A stretch of DNA of 61,436 bases from Bacteroidaceae bacterium. Its GTDB lineage: Bacteria; Bacteroidota; Bacteroidia; Bacteroidales; Bacteroidaceae. Shown in pieces: positions 8,061 through 16,487 of this stretch. The DNA lies in contig JAGCPY010000028.1 in NCBI GenBank assembly GCA_017965425.1, positions 1 through 61,436 of the forward strand. Reading direction: 5' to 3'. Both the position numbers and the translations under genes were made by a program. The notes below the pieces were generated by a model, which did no database searches, was not told the origin of the DNA, and saw nothing but the letters and a program-made list of their open reading frames with translations. The first letter of the stretch is position 1, and every line of letters begins with the position of its first letter.

Positions 8061-8408
8061 AGTTATATTATATTTGTTCTTTTCTTTTCTCGAAAAAAAG
8101 AGTTAATAATAATAATAATAGGTTGTTCATTCTGTTAATATCTTTGCAAAGGTACGGTTTTTCAGCGAAATACGTTGTCAATAACTCAAAAAAATGTAGT
8201 TGATAAAATGTTTTTATGTGTTCATTCAAACGGCGTGTCATGTGTATGAACTGTTATAAACGTGTTTTTGTTTATTTGTCAACAATAGTATTCAAATATT
8301 ATCGACAAGTTATCAACAGACGAAAATACCATAATTAGGGTATTGTAGGGTTGACGAAAAGTACCGACCTTTGCACCATCAAAATTCACATAACCAAATT
8401 TATTAACT
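8061..8408. promoter_or_regulatory. Divergent nadA/cysK control region
   Basis: This 348-bp A+T-rich gap holds the nadA -7 box TACCTTTG (minus strand, 8147-8154), which overlaps a plus-strand TATCTTTG to form the near-palindrome TATCTTTGCAAAGGTA. It also holds a run of AAT triplets (8106-8120) and a plus-strand ACCTTTG (8367-8373) likely to serve cysK. Scattered TTATCAACA-like words occur, but too few to call an origin. No gene is seen. Confidence 0.55.
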
Positions 8409-9356
8409 ATGGCAAAAATTTATCAAAAGCTCACAGAGCTTATCGGCAACACGCCGCTCGTTCAACTGAACAACATCACGAAGTCACACGAAGCAAAAGC
8501 TGAGGTGGTGGCTAAGGTAGAGTATTTTAATCCGGGTGGAAGCGTGAAGGATCGCATTGCGCTTGCCATGATTGAGGATGCCGAAAAACGTGGTATTCTG
8601 AAAGCTGGAAGCACGATTATCGAACCCACAAGCGGAAACACGGGTGTAGGCTTGGCTTGGATCAGCCGCGTTAAAGGCTATGAAGCTGTGATTGTGATGC
8701 CGGAGACGATGTCTAAAGAGCGTCAGAATCTATTGAAGGCAGCAGGAGCTAAACTGGTGCTGACGGAAGGTAGCAAGGGAATGAAAGGTGCAATCGCGAA
8801 GGCTACAGAGCTGCGTGATACAATTCCTGGAACTGTCATCCTTCAACAATTCCAGAATCCCGCTAATCCCGCAATTCATGAACGTACGACTGGTGAGGAG
8901 ATTTGGAGTGATACGGACGGTCAAGTGGACGTATTCGTAGCAGGTGTCGGAACGGGAGGAACGGTCAGTGGTGTTGGTAAAACCTTGAAAAGTAAAAATC
9001 CTAATGTCAAGGTGATTGCCGTTGAGCCAGCTTCCAGCCCTGTGTTGAGTGGTGGAAATCCAGGTCCTCACAAGATTCAAGGTATAGGTGCAGGCTTCCA
9101 GCCAGACACGTATAATGGAAGTGTTATAGATGAAATCATTCAGGTTTCAGACGACGACGCTATCCGCACTGGTCGTGAGCTGTCTTTGCAAGAAGGTTTG
9201 CTGGTGGGTATTTCAAGCGGAGCCGCCACTTTTGCCGCTCTTCAGGTGGCTAAGCGTCCTGAGTTGCAAGGCAAACGTGTTGTTGTTCTATTGCCAGATA
9301 CAGGCGAGCGTTATCTATCTACCCAACTCTACGCCTTTGAGGATTATCCGTTATAG
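8409..9356 (+). CDS. cysK: Cysteine synthase A
   Basis: CysK is the PLP enzyme that makes cysteine from O-acetylserine and sulfide. The 315-residue product has the PLP lysine motif NPGGSVKDR (about 42-50), [22 protein letters not shown] (phosphate-binding glycines), [11 protein letters not shown] and GISSGAA. Its substrate would be supplied by the serine acetyltransferase at 52,850-53,770, which lies 44 kb away. The stop codon TAG is the first three bases of a 22-bp repeat array. It is convergent with the GH43 gene. Confidence 0.96.
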   Translation: MAKIYQKLTELIGNTPLVQLNNITKSHEAKAEVVAKVEYFNPGGSVKDRIALAMIEDAEKRGILKAGSTIIEPTSGNTGVGLAWISRVKGYEAVIVMPETMSKERQNLLKAAGAKLVLTEGSKGMKGAIAKATELRDTIPGTVILQQFQNPANPAIHERTTGEEIWSDTDGQVDVFVAGVGTGGTVSGVGKTLKSKNPNVKVIAVEPASSPVLSGGNPGPHKIQGIGAGFQPDTYNGSVIDEIIQVSDDDAIRTGRELSLQEGLLVGISSGAATFAALQVAKRPELQGKRVVVLLPDTGERYLSTQLYAFEDYPL

Positions 9357-9425
9357 GAATTACGTATAGACGTGTAAGCTGGAACGTATATACAATCAAC
9401 CAAGAACGTATATACGTTCCGGCTT
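9354..9425. repeat. 22-bp dyad array (copy A) and inverted repeat between convergent genes
   Basis: Three units in exact 22-bp phase cover 9354-9375, 9376-9397 and 9398-9419. The third contains the perfect 16-bp palindrome GAACGTATATACGTTC (9404-9419). The array also makes an 18-bp hairpin: 9376-9393 pairs with 9408-9425 with one wobble. It starts at the cysK stop codon and reaches the GH43 stop codon, so it could act as a bidirectional terminator as well as a repeat. Confidence 0.8.
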
Positions 9426-10407
9426 ATTTCTTTATCTTTCTGGCTTTGACTCCTTCAAACGTCATTTGAACGGGTTGAATGGTGCCGTCGTCGTTGAATA
9501 AAAGACGGTCGATGCACGTCTCTCTGCTGTTGCCGTCTGTTTCTGAAAGAGGACGACGATGATAGACGATATAGTATTCGTCGCATCCTGGAATCTGTAT
9601 GACAGAATGGTGTCCGGCTCCCATGGCAATTTTCGGGTCGCCTTGAAGGATTTTTCCTATACGTTGGAAAGGACCAAAGGGACTGTCGCTGATAGCATAC
9701 GCGACGCAATAATCAGGTCCACCCCACCCTCCTTCGCTCCACATGAAATAGTACTTGCCGTTACGCTTCAGCATGAAAGGACCTTCTACATAGCTCTCAC
9801 TGGGAGTAATCTCGTGGAACTTTTGTCCGTCTTTCCATGGGACAATGCTCAGCAAATCTGGACTCAGTCGGCAGACGTTGCAATGACGCCAGCCACCGTA
9901 GTACATGTAGAACTGTCCGTCGTCATCGCGGAACACAAACTGGTCGATGGGTTGTGCACCATTGACGATCTCGTTGATGAGTGGCTTTCCCAAAGCATCT
10001 TTGTAGGGACCTTCCGGTCGGTCTGAAACGGCTACGCCGATGCCGCCTATTTCTCCCTCATGTACGTCGTTTCCTCCGAAGAAAAGATAGAATCGGCCAT
10101 TGGCTTCGATGATGGATGGAGCCCACAACGCCATTCTCAGCCAAGGAATGTTCTTCTGTTCCAATACGCGCTCATGCTTTTTCCACTTCACAAGATCCTT
10201 TGAAGAAAAAGCATCAAAGAAAAGTTGCTTCTCGTAAGGCGCACTGTAAGTGGGGAATACCCAGTATTGACCGTCTAAAACAGCTCCTTCCGGGTCGGCA
10301 TACCAACCTGTGAAGATGGGATTACCATTCTTTTTTTTCTGCCGGGCTTCTGTAGGTATGAAAATGGCGATGGCCACAATCATACAAAGAAACAGTAGTT
10401 TTTTCAT
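9424..10407 (-). CDS. Glycoside hydrolase family 43 protein
   Basis: GH43 enzymes are five-bladed beta-propellers acting mostly on arabinose- or xylose-containing glycans. The 327-residue product has a signal peptide (cut near residue 22), then FTGWYADPEGAVLDGQYWVF with the catalytic-base Asp (ADPEG, about residue 37), APSIIEANGRFYLFF, IDQFVFRDDDGQFYMYYGG with the modulator Asp, and SYVEGPFMLKRNGKYYFMWS with the general-acid Glu. It is exported to the periplasm or surface. There is no SusC/D pair or carbohydrate-binding module nearby, so the substrate is unclear. The likely -7 box is at 10,523-10,530, giving a leader of about 110 nt. Confidence 0.9.
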   Translation of the reverse strand: MKKLLFLCMIVAIAIFIPTEARQKKKNGNPIFTGWYADPEGAVLDGQYWVFPTYSAPYEKQLFFDAFSSKDLVKWKKHERVLEQKNIPWLRMALWAPSIIEANGRFYLFFGGNDVHEGEIGGIGVAVSDRPEGPYKDALGKPLINEIVNGAQPIDQFVFRDDDGQFYMYYGGWRHCNVCRLSPDLLSIVPWKDGQKFHEITPSESYVEGPFMLKRNGKYYFMWSEGGWGGPDYCVAYAISDSPFGPFQRIGKILQGDPKIAMGAGHHSVIQIPGCDEYYIVYHRRPLSETDGNSRETCIDRLLFNDDGTIQPVQMTFEGVKARKIKK

Positions 10408-10645
10408 TGTCGTATTTATTAAGAAACGTTTGAATATTTGTCTGTATCATCTACCAAATGATATGGAAGTTCATAGCTAAACTGTGTATCTGGTAAAACT
10501 ATAGTTTTTGAATTTGATGCTGCAAATTTAGATATAATCTCTGAGTTAAATAACCATTATGACGAGGAATTTTACTTTTCTATAGAGGAAAGTGCAACTT
10601 TTCTGCTATTTTTCTGAGCAATTGCATGTTAAAATGACAATCTGT

Positions 10646-10735
10646 GTAGCGTGAACATGTACTCGAATTGTTAGGAACGTCAATACCTTCCAAGCATAAC
10701 GTCAATACCTTCCAGTCATATTGTCAAGACATGGC
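10646..10735. repeat. 22-bp dyad repeat array (copy D)
   Basis: Four degenerate units in 22-bp phase share AACGTCAATACCTTCC (two near-identical copies, 22 bp apart, near 10,675-10,712), flanked by weaker units with GAACATGTACTCG and TTGTCAAGAC. The same TTGTCAAGAC ending occurs in copy C at 22.5 kb, which shows common ancestry of whole arrays and not just of single units. Confidence 0.75.
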
Positions 10736-10768
10736 TCGTCTTTCCTTCTATACATGGCTTTTCATTGC

Positions 10769-10992
10769 AAAAACCCTCAATCCCTCACCTTTTCTTACAT
10801 CTATTTGTTATACAATTATTTACGGGTGAGACTTTGGTGAGGAATAGGTGAGGGATGGTGAGGAAAAGCTTTTTTCTGTTTTTTCTTTATAAATTCCTCA
10901 CTATCCCTCACCTATTCCTCACCAATCTCTCACCTATAAGTGATTTTCTTTCAGAACATTATAGCAAAAGGTGAGGGATTGAGGGATTTTTT
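10769..10992. repeat. Composite TCCCTCACC hairpin element, full copy
   Basis: The outer arms are perfect 20-bp complements: CCCTCAATCCCTCACCTTTT at 10,774-10,793 and its complement at 10,966-10,985. Inside, a 41-bp inner arm (10,825-10,865) of four degenerate GGTGAGG units matches the complement of 10,894-10,934 at 38 of 41 positions, including the unit-specific variations. The whole could fold into a two-tier hairpin over about 220 nt. There is no open frame and no transposase. A homologue of the same design is at 33,815-34,058. Confidence 0.85.
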
Positions 10993-11135
10993 ATGAAATA
11001 GCAAGTGTGAAGGTTTAGTAACTAAGAAATGACATCACCCTTTTTGTCTTTTGCCTTCATTCAAAGGTTGATAAGATAAATATATATCATGTAAACCTAA
11101 TAGATAATAAGGTATATACGAAGTTGTGAAGCTCT

Positions 11136-11169
11136 GAAGTTATAAAGTGCATTCACACTTCATAACTTC
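11136..11169 (-). terminator. Hairpin downstream of frdB
   Basis: GAAGTTATAAAGTG (11,136-11,149) pairs with CACTTCATAACTTC (11,156-11,169) with one wobble, about 30 bp beyond the frdB stop. Outer flanks (GTTGTGA and TCACAAC) can extend the stem. There is no clear T-run, so it is a probable terminator or 3' stabiliser. Confidence 0.5.
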
Positions 11170-11199
11170 AAAACCTCACAACCTTATTAACGAATGACC

Positions 11200-11958
11200 T
11201 TAGTCGGCGAGCTTGGCCTTGATGAACTCGCGGTTCAGGCGTGCGATGTTGGCGATGGTCTCGTTCTTCGGGCAAACAGCCTCACAAGCGCGGGTGTTGG
11301 TGCAGTTGCCGAAGCCGAGCTCGTCCATCTTAGCCACCATGGCCTTAGCGCGCTTGGCAGCCTCGGGACGACCCTGGGGCAGCAGAGCGAGTTGGGAGAC
11401 CTTGGAGCTGACGAAGAGCATGGCAGAACCGTTCTTACAAGCTGCTACGCAGGCACCGCAACCGATGCAGCTGGCACAATCCATAGCCTCGTCGGCATCC
11501 TGCTTGGGGATGAGGATGGCATTGGCGTCCTGTGCCTGGCCAGTACGGATGGTGGTGTAGCCGCCAGCCTGAATGATCTTGTCGAAGGCAGAGCGGTCGA
11601 CCATGCAGTCCTTGATGACGGGGAAGCCGGCAGAGCGCCAAGGCTCCACGGTGATGGTCTCGCCATTCTTGAAACGACGCATGTAGAGCTGGCAGGTGGT
11701 GGCGCCACGCTCGGTCTTACCGTGGGGCGTACCGTTGATGTAGAGCGAACACATGCCGCAGATACCCTCACGGCAGTCGTGGTCGAAGACGAAAGGTTCC
11801 TTGCCAGCCTCGATGAGTTCTTCGTTCATGATGTCGAGAGCTTCGAGGAAGGAGGTGTCGTCGGGAATGTTCTTCAACTCATGTGTGTCGAAGTGGCCCT
11901 TCTCCTTCGGGCCGTTCTGTTTCCAGAACTTTATTGTAACTGAAATGTTTTTAGCCAT
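11200..11958 (-). CDS. frdB: Fumarate reductase/succinate dehydrogenase iron-sulfur subunit
   Basis: This subunit passes electrons between the cytochrome b subunit and the flavoprotein. The 252-residue product has the [2Fe-2S] motif [15 protein letters not shown] (about 60-75), then [14 protein letters not shown] for the [4Fe-4S] cluster and [13 protein letters not shown] for the [3Fe-4S] region. I chose the ATG at 11,958 (MAKNIS) over an upstream ATG five codons earlier because family members start here. It is the last gene of frdC-frdA-frdB. A palindromic intergenic element separates it from frdA. Confidence 0.95.
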   Translation of the reverse strand: MAKNISVTIKFWKQNGPKEKGHFDTHELKNIPDDTSFLEALDIMNEELIEAGKEPFVFDHDCREGICGMCSLYINGTPHGKTERGATTCQLYMRRFKNGETITVEPWRSAGFPVIKDCMVDRSAFDKIIQAGGYTTIRTGQAQDANAILIPKQDADEAMDCASCIGCGACVAACKNGSAMLFVSSKVSQLALLPQGRPEAAKRAKAMVAKMDELGFGNCTNTRACEAVCPKNETIANIARLNREFIKAKLAD

Positions 11959-11966
11959 AATCATAA

Positions 11967-12117
11967 GACCCACCCCCCTGCCCCTCCCTTGTAGGGAGGG
12001 GAGTAGAATGTATCTGACTCATCAGGGGGTCATTAGGGTTATTCTTTAATGTTAATAATAAAACCTATTCTTGAAAGGTGACCACTCCCTCCCTACAAGG
12101 GAGGGTGAGGGGAGGGT
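11967..12117. repeat. Palindromic G/C-rich element between frdA and frdB
   Basis: Two short hairpins, CCCCTCCCT-TGT-AGGGAGGGG (11,981-12,001) and CCCTCCCT-ACA-AGGGAGGG (12,087-12,105), face each other across about 80 bp and are themselves inverted copies. The left copy ends in GAGTA and the right begins with ACCACTCCC. The same architecture and end sequences recur inside the M16 peptidase gene at 33,017-33,127. It may set the stoichiometry of frdB relative to frdA. Confidence 0.8.
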
Positions 12118-12121
12118 CTTT

Positions 12122-14098
12122 TTAGTTCTTATAGTTACGTGTCTGAACCTTAATTGCTTCGTACTCCAGAGGCTCCTTGATGAGTTCGGGATCCTTGTCG
12201 GCACCCTGATACTCCCAGCAGCCGACGTAGAAGTAGTGCTCGTCGTCGCGCTTGGCTTCGCCTTCCTCCGTCTGGTATTCCTCACGGAAGTGACCGCCGC
12301 AGGACTCGTTACGCGAAAGGGCGTCGTGAGCCACGAGCTCGCCCATCGTGAAGAAGTCGCGCAGGTGGATAGCCTTGTCAAGCTCCACGTTGAGACCTTC
12401 CTTCGAACCTGGCACGAAGAGGTTGGTGTCGAACTCCTTTTGCAGTTCTTTCATCTTCTTGATACCAGTCTTCAGACCTTCGGCGGTACGACCCATGCCG
12501 ACGTACTCCCACATGATGTGGCCGAGTTCCTTGTGGATGCTATCTACAGAGCGCTTACCCTTGATGTTCAGCAGGCGTGTCAGCTCGTCATCCACAGCCT
12601 TTTCAGCGGCTGCAAACTCGGGCAGGTCGGTGCTGATGCGCGGCCAGATAGCCTGATCGGCGAGATAGTTCTGGATGGTGTAAGGAAGGACGAAGTAACC
12701 GTCGGCCAAGCCTTGCATCAGAGCGCTGGCACCGAGACGGTTGGCACCATGGTCGGAGAAGTTGCACTCGCCGATGGCGAAGAGGCCGGGGATGGAGGTC
12801 TGCAGCTCGTAATCGACCCAGACGCCGCCCATCGTGTAGTGGATGGCGGGATAGATCATCATGGGCTTGTAGTACTTCACACCGTTGATTTCGTTGGCGA
12901 GGTCGCCGGGATAGACGTCGGTAATCTCCTCGTACATGTCGAAGAGGTTGCCATAACGCTGCTTCATGGCGTCGAGGCCGAGGCGGTTGATGGACTCGGA
13001 GAAGTCGAGGAACACGGCCAGGCCGGTGTTGTTCACGCCGAAGCCTTTGTCGCAACGCTCCTTGGCAGCACGGCTGGCGACGTCGCGCGGCACGAGGTTA
13101 CCGAAGGCGGGATAGCGGCGCTCCAGGTAGTAGTCGCGGTCCTCCTCGGGAATCTCCCAGCCCTGCAGCGTGCCTGCCTGCAGCTTCTTGGCATCTTCGA
13201 GCTTCTTGGGCACCCAGATGCGGCCGTCGTTACGCAGGGACTCGGACATCAGCGTCAGCTTGGACTGCTTGTCGCCGTGTACGGGGATGCAGGTGGGGTG
13301 AATCTGCACATAGGAGGGGTTGGCCATGTAAGCACCCTTGCGGTAGCACTGAACGGCAGCCGTGCAGTTGCAGCCCATGGCGTTGGTGGAGAGGAAGTAG
13401 GCGTTGCCGTAGCCGCCGGTGGCGATGACGACAGCGTTGGCGCTGAAGCGCTCCAGCTTACCTGTCACCAGGTTCTTGGCGATGATACCGCGAGCACGGC
13501 CATCCACAATGACAACATCTTCCATCTCATAACGGGTGAAGAGCTTCACCTTGCCGGCCTGCACCTGAGCGCTAAGGGAGCTGTAGGCACCTAAGAGCAG
13601 CTGTTGACCAGTCTGACCTTTGGCGTAGAAGGTACGGCTAACCTGTGCGCCGCCAAAGGAGCGGTTGGCCAGCATACCGCCGTATTCGCGAGCGAAAGGA
13701 ACGCCCTGTGCCACGCACTGGTCGATGATATTGTTCGACACCTCAGCCAGACGATAGACGTTGGCTTCGCGAGCACGATAGTCTCCACCTTTTACAGTGT
13801 CGTAGAACAGACGATAGACGGAGTCACCATCGTTCTGATAGTTCTTGGCTGCATTGATACCGCCCTGTGCGGCAATAGAGTGAGCGCGACGAGGACTGTC
13901 CTGAATACAGAAGTTGAGAACGTTGAATCCCATCTCACCGAGAGAGGCAGCAGCACTGGCACCGGCCAGACCCGTACCGACAACGATGACATCGAGTTTC
14001 AGTTTGTTCTTTGGGTTGACCAGACGTTGATGAGCTTTGTACTCTTTCCACTTCTCAGCTACTGGACCTGCGGGTATCTTAGAATCAATCTTTTTCAT
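12122..14098 (-). CDS. frdA: Fumarate reductase/succinate dehydrogenase flavoprotein subunit
   Basis: This is the catalytic FAD subunit that interconverts fumarate and succinate; in fermenting Bacteroidota it mainly reduces fumarate. The 658-residue product has the FAD-binding [19 protein letters not shown] (about 37-55), the FAD-attachment region [42 protein letters not shown] and [20 protein letters not shown] (His/Arg active-site and FAD segments). The length and the long C-terminal part match the Bacteroides/Wolinella type. It lies 14 bp after frdC. Confidence 0.97.
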   Translation of the reverse strand: MKKIDSKIPAGPVAEKWKEYKAHQRLVNPKNKLKLDVIVVGTGLAGASAAASLGEMGFNVLNFCIQDSPRRAHSIAAQGGINAAKNYQNDGDSVYRLFYDTVKGGDYRAREANVYRLAEVSNNIIDQCVAQGVPFAREYGGMLANRSFGGAQVSRTFYAKGQTGQQLLLGAYSSLSAQVQAGKVKLFTRYEMEDVVIVDGRARGIIAKNLVTGKLERFSANAVVIATGGYGNAYFLSTNAMGCNCTAAVQCYRKGAYMANPSYVQIHPTCIPVHGDKQSKLTLMSESLRNDGRIWVPKKLEDAKKLQAGTLQGWEIPEEDRDYYLERRYPAFGNLVPRDVASRAAKERCDKGFGVNNTGLAVFLDFSESINRLGLDAMKQRYGNLFDMYEEITDVYPGDLANEINGVKYYKPMMIYPAIHYTMGGVWVDYELQTSIPGLFAIGECNFSDHGANRLGASALMQGLADGYFVLPYTIQNYLADQAIWPRISTDLPEFAAAEKAVDDELTRLLNIKGKRSVDSIHKELGHIMWEYVGMGRTAEGLKTGIKKMKELQKEFDTNLFVPGSKEGLNVELDKAIHLRDFFTMGELVAHDALSRNESCGGHFREEYQTEEGEAKRDDEHYFYVGCWEYQGADKDPELIKEPLEYEAIKVQTRNYKN

Positions 14099-14112
14099 GA
14101 TGTATATAGCTT

Positions 14113-14799
14113 TTAGAATATTGCAAACTTAATAACGACTACAAGGAACATCAGGATGACAACGGTTGACCAGATGAAGCCAATGCATTGCCAGCGGTTG
14201 TGCCAGATTTTGCCGCTCCAACCGAGGGTTTGAATAGCACTCCAGAAACCGTGGTTGATGTGCAACCAGATAGCGCAAAGCCAGATGATGTACAATACCA
14301 CGAATACTGGCTGTGAGAAGGTCTGTTCAATCCACGCATAGCCGTCGCTGGGTGAGGGAAGCTGGGTGTAGGCATTGCCCATCAGCTCGCTCCACATCAT
14401 GTTGTACCAGAAGTTGTACAGATGCAGGATCAGTCCGAGGCAGATGATGCAACCGAGCAGCAACATGCTACTTGAAGCCCAACGTTCTCCCATGTCAAGC
14501 AGACCGTCAGAGTTTGTCTTCGTGGACACTTCATAGTTGTCGGTGCCACGAGCCCTCTTGTTCTGCAAAGTCAGAATGATGGCAAAGACGAAGTGCAGCA
14601 CCATAAGGGCTGCCAAGCCAACGGTTGCGACCACGGCATACCAGTTGGCGCCGAGGAATTCGCAGATCATGTTGTAGCCTTCTGCACTGAACAAGGCTAC
14701 GACGTTCATGCACGCATGGAACGTCAGGAAGAGAATCAAGGCCAAGCCCGTGACAGACATGACTACTTTCCTTCCGATGGATGAATCAATTAACCACAT
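14113..14799 (-). CDS. frdC: Fumarate reductase/succinate dehydrogenase cytochrome b subunit
   Basis: FrdC anchors the complex in the inner membrane and carries two b-type haems that take electrons from menaquinol. The 228-residue product has five hydrophobic segments, with haem-ligand candidates in [26 protein letters not shown] and LHINHGFW. I place the start at 14,799 (MWLIDSS) and not at the upstream ATG at 14,889, because the -7 box (14,887-14,894, TACTTTTG on the minus strand) overlaps that upstream ATG. It is the first gene of frdCAB. Confidence 0.94.
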   Translation of the reverse strand: MWLIDSSIGRKVVMSVTGLALILFLTFHACMNVVALFSAEGYNMICEFLGANWYAVVATVGLAALMVLHFVFAIILTLQNKRARGTDNYEVSTKTNSDGLLDMGERWASSSMLLLGCIICLGLILHLYNFWYNMMWSELMGNAYTQLPSPSDGYAWIEQTFSQPVFVVLYIIWLCAIWLHINHGFWSAIQTLGWSGKIWHNRWQCIGFIWSTVVILMFLVVVIKFAIF

Positions 14800-14886
14800 A
14801 AAGAATAAAATAAAGTGTTGATTAAAAAATGATTTAAAGTTATGTTCAATGTGGGTACTTACATGCTCATAGTACGTAAGTTGCCG

Positions 14887-14894
14887 CAAAAGTA
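14887..14894 (-). promoter_or_regulatory. -7 box of frdCAB
   Basis: TACTTTTG read on the minus strand, about 90 bp upstream of the frdC start. The Tat-phosphatase promoter lies back to back with it, 66 bp away. Confidence 0.7.
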
Positions 14895-14959
14895 AGTCTT
14901 TTTAACGATTCGACAAAAGAAAAGTGTAAAAAGTTTGGGTTATCGACGTCAAACTACAT

Positions 14960-14967
14960 TATCTTTG
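14960..14967 (+). promoter_or_regulatory. -7 box of the Tat-exported phosphatase gene
   Basis: TATCTTTG with a TTTGGG about 20 bp upstream as the probable -33 element. The ATG at 14,992 lies 25 bp downstream. Confidence 0.75.
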
Positions 14968-14991
14968 CAGCCAGAACGCTATATTTGTTGT

Positions 14992-16386
14992 ATGAATAGA
15001 AGAGATTTTTTGAAGAAAACGGCTTTATTATCTTCTGCCGTTGGCTCTTGTGAAGTTATTCAAGCTGCCACATTATTCACTCACGATGAAGAACCAGGAA
15101 ACGTTTCCAACTCGTTGGATCAGAAAAAGCAGTCTCTTATTGTATCTGCACCGATGTTACAAAACTATGCTGAAACCAGCATAGGCATCACTTTTGCCGT
15201 TAGTGACATGGCCAATGGATATGTTATTATAGGTTGTCAACCTAATCTTAGTGATGGTCGGAAGGTGTTATGTGGAGGGTATCGTACAACGGAAATCAGC
15301 AATCATGTCATTCAAGTGCGTATTACTGGATTACAGCCTGCCACTACTTATTATTATCGTATCGGTGCTGACCGTATTGAGTATAAAGGTGGTTATAAAA
15401 TGAAGAATCTCGGAACGGAAGAAGACTCGACTATTTACCATTTTACTACTGCTGGTGCTGATGCAAAAGCTCACTTTTGCGTGATCAATGATACGCACGT
15501 CAATTGGGAACCATTCGGACGGGCAATTGAGAAGATTGCTCAGTTAAATCCTTCCTGTGTTGTTTGGAACGGCGATGCCAGTAATGTGGAGGAAACCATA
15601 GAAGATCAGATTCGTATCTTTCTTACACCAGATATAGAACGGAAAGACTATGCATCCTACATACCTTATCTCTTCTGTTCTGGTAATCATGACTTCCGTG
15701 GAATGGCCAATCGCCATTTAGAGCGAGTTTGGATGTATCGACAGCCAGAAGAACGTAATGTTCGTGACTGGGATCTCGGTCGTAACTTTGCCGTCCGTAT
15801 GGGTGACATTGCCATGATAGGCCTTGATACAGGTGAAGATAAACTTGACACCAATCCTAAATTTGCTGGTATTTTCACCATGAAAGCTTACCGTGAAGCG
15901 CAGACTCAATGGTTGGCCGAAGCTTTACAGCGAACAGAGATCGCTAAAGCTCCTTTCCTTGTTGCTTTCTGCCATATTCCGCTCTTTGACACTAACCCCA
16001 GGCATAATCCTGGTGACGTAGCACCCGATGACAAAGATTCCAGATATGATAGCGACTTTGCTATGTGGCAACGCACTTGTGCTGAATTGTGGTGTCCTTT
16101 GCTCGATGCTGCTCATTGCCAACTCATTATTACTGCTCATCAGCATCGGTATCAATACTTTGAGTCTTCAGAGATTCATACATGGGCACAAATAATTGGA
16201 GGCGGTCCTGAGATGGGCGAATATGATGGAAAGAAACGTGCAGACAAATTCCCCACCGTCATTGAGGGTGAAATTATTAACAATCAACTTCACATAACAA
16301 TCCATAATCTTGTTTCTGGTAATGTTCAACAGACATTTACCTTTTCTCCGCGTAAAAAGAAAAGAAGGAAGAAGACAAAACAGTAA
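14992..16386 (+). CDS. Tat-exported metallophosphoesterase with Fn3-like domain
   Basis: The 464-residue product begins MNRRDFLKKTALL, a twin-arginine signal, so it is exported folded. An N-terminal Ig/Fn3-like part (about 50-150, ending ITGLQPATTYYYRIG) is followed by a calcineurin-like phosphoesterase domain with CVINDTHVN (D-x-H variant), VWNGDASN (GD motif), FCSGNHDFRG (GNH[DE]), ITAHQHRYQYF and the earlier CHIPLF. The layout resembles purple acid phosphatases. The start at 14,992 was chosen over a frame opening 57 bp earlier because the promoter lies between them. The basic tail (RKKKRRKK) is unusual. Confidence 0.88.
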   Translation: MNRRDFLKKTALLSSAVGSCEVIQAATLFTHDEEPGNVSNSLDQKKQSLIVSAPMLQNYAETSIGITFAVSDMANGYVIIGCQPNLSDGRKVLCGGYRTTEISNHVIQVRITGLQPATTYYYRIGADRIEYKGGYKMKNLGTEEDSTIYHFTTAGADAKAHFCVINDTHVNWEPFGRAIEKIAQLNPSCVVWNGDASNVEETIEDQIRIFLTPDIERKDYASYIPYLFCSGNHDFRGMANRHLERVWMYRQPEERNVRDWDLGRNFAVRMGDIAMIGLDTGEDKLDTNPKFAGIFTMKAYREAQTQWLAEALQRTEIAKAPFLVAFCHIPLFDTNPRHNPGDVAPDDKDSRYDSDFAMWQRTCAELWCPLLDAAHCQLIITAHQHRYQYFESSEIHTWAQIIGGGPEMGEYDGKKRADKFPTVIEGEIINNQLHITIHNLVSGNVQQTFTFSPRKKKRRKKTKQ

Positions 16387-16447
16387 GAAATAAACGATAT
16401 TTGTACACTTTTTCGCAAAAACACTTTTTACCTCAGCGATTTTAGTG

Positions 16448-16455
16448 TATCTTCG
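16448..16455 (+). promoter_or_regulatory. Probable -7 box of mnmG
   Basis: TATCTTCG differs from TAnnTTTG at one base and lies 33 bp before the TTG start codon of mnmG. Confidence 0.5.
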
Positions 16456-16487
16456 CGGCGTGAAATTTTATAAAGAAGAGAAACTGC

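Larger units (their letters stand above)
10408..11199. other. 792-bp gene-free stretch rich in repeats
   Basis: No gene is seen. The stretch holds a TAAATTTG -7 box for GH43 (minus strand, 10,523-10,530), a 22-bp array (10,646-10,735), a full composite hairpin element (10,769-10,992) and a hairpin after frdB (11,136-11,169). Confidence 0.7.

Noticed and set aside
8160-8340. Possible replication origin (TTATCAACA words in A+T-rich DNA)
   Set aside because: Only one good DnaA-like word (8310-8318) and a poorer one are present, without a cluster, and neither dnaA nor dnaN is near.
11194-11943. 249-codon open frame on the plus strand
   Set aside because: It is antisense to frdB, whose iron-sulfur motifs are clear on the other strand.
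12071-13594. 507-codon open frame on the plus strand
   Set aside because: It is the antisense shadow of frdA, produced by the G+C-rich third positions of that gene. Its translation has no motif.
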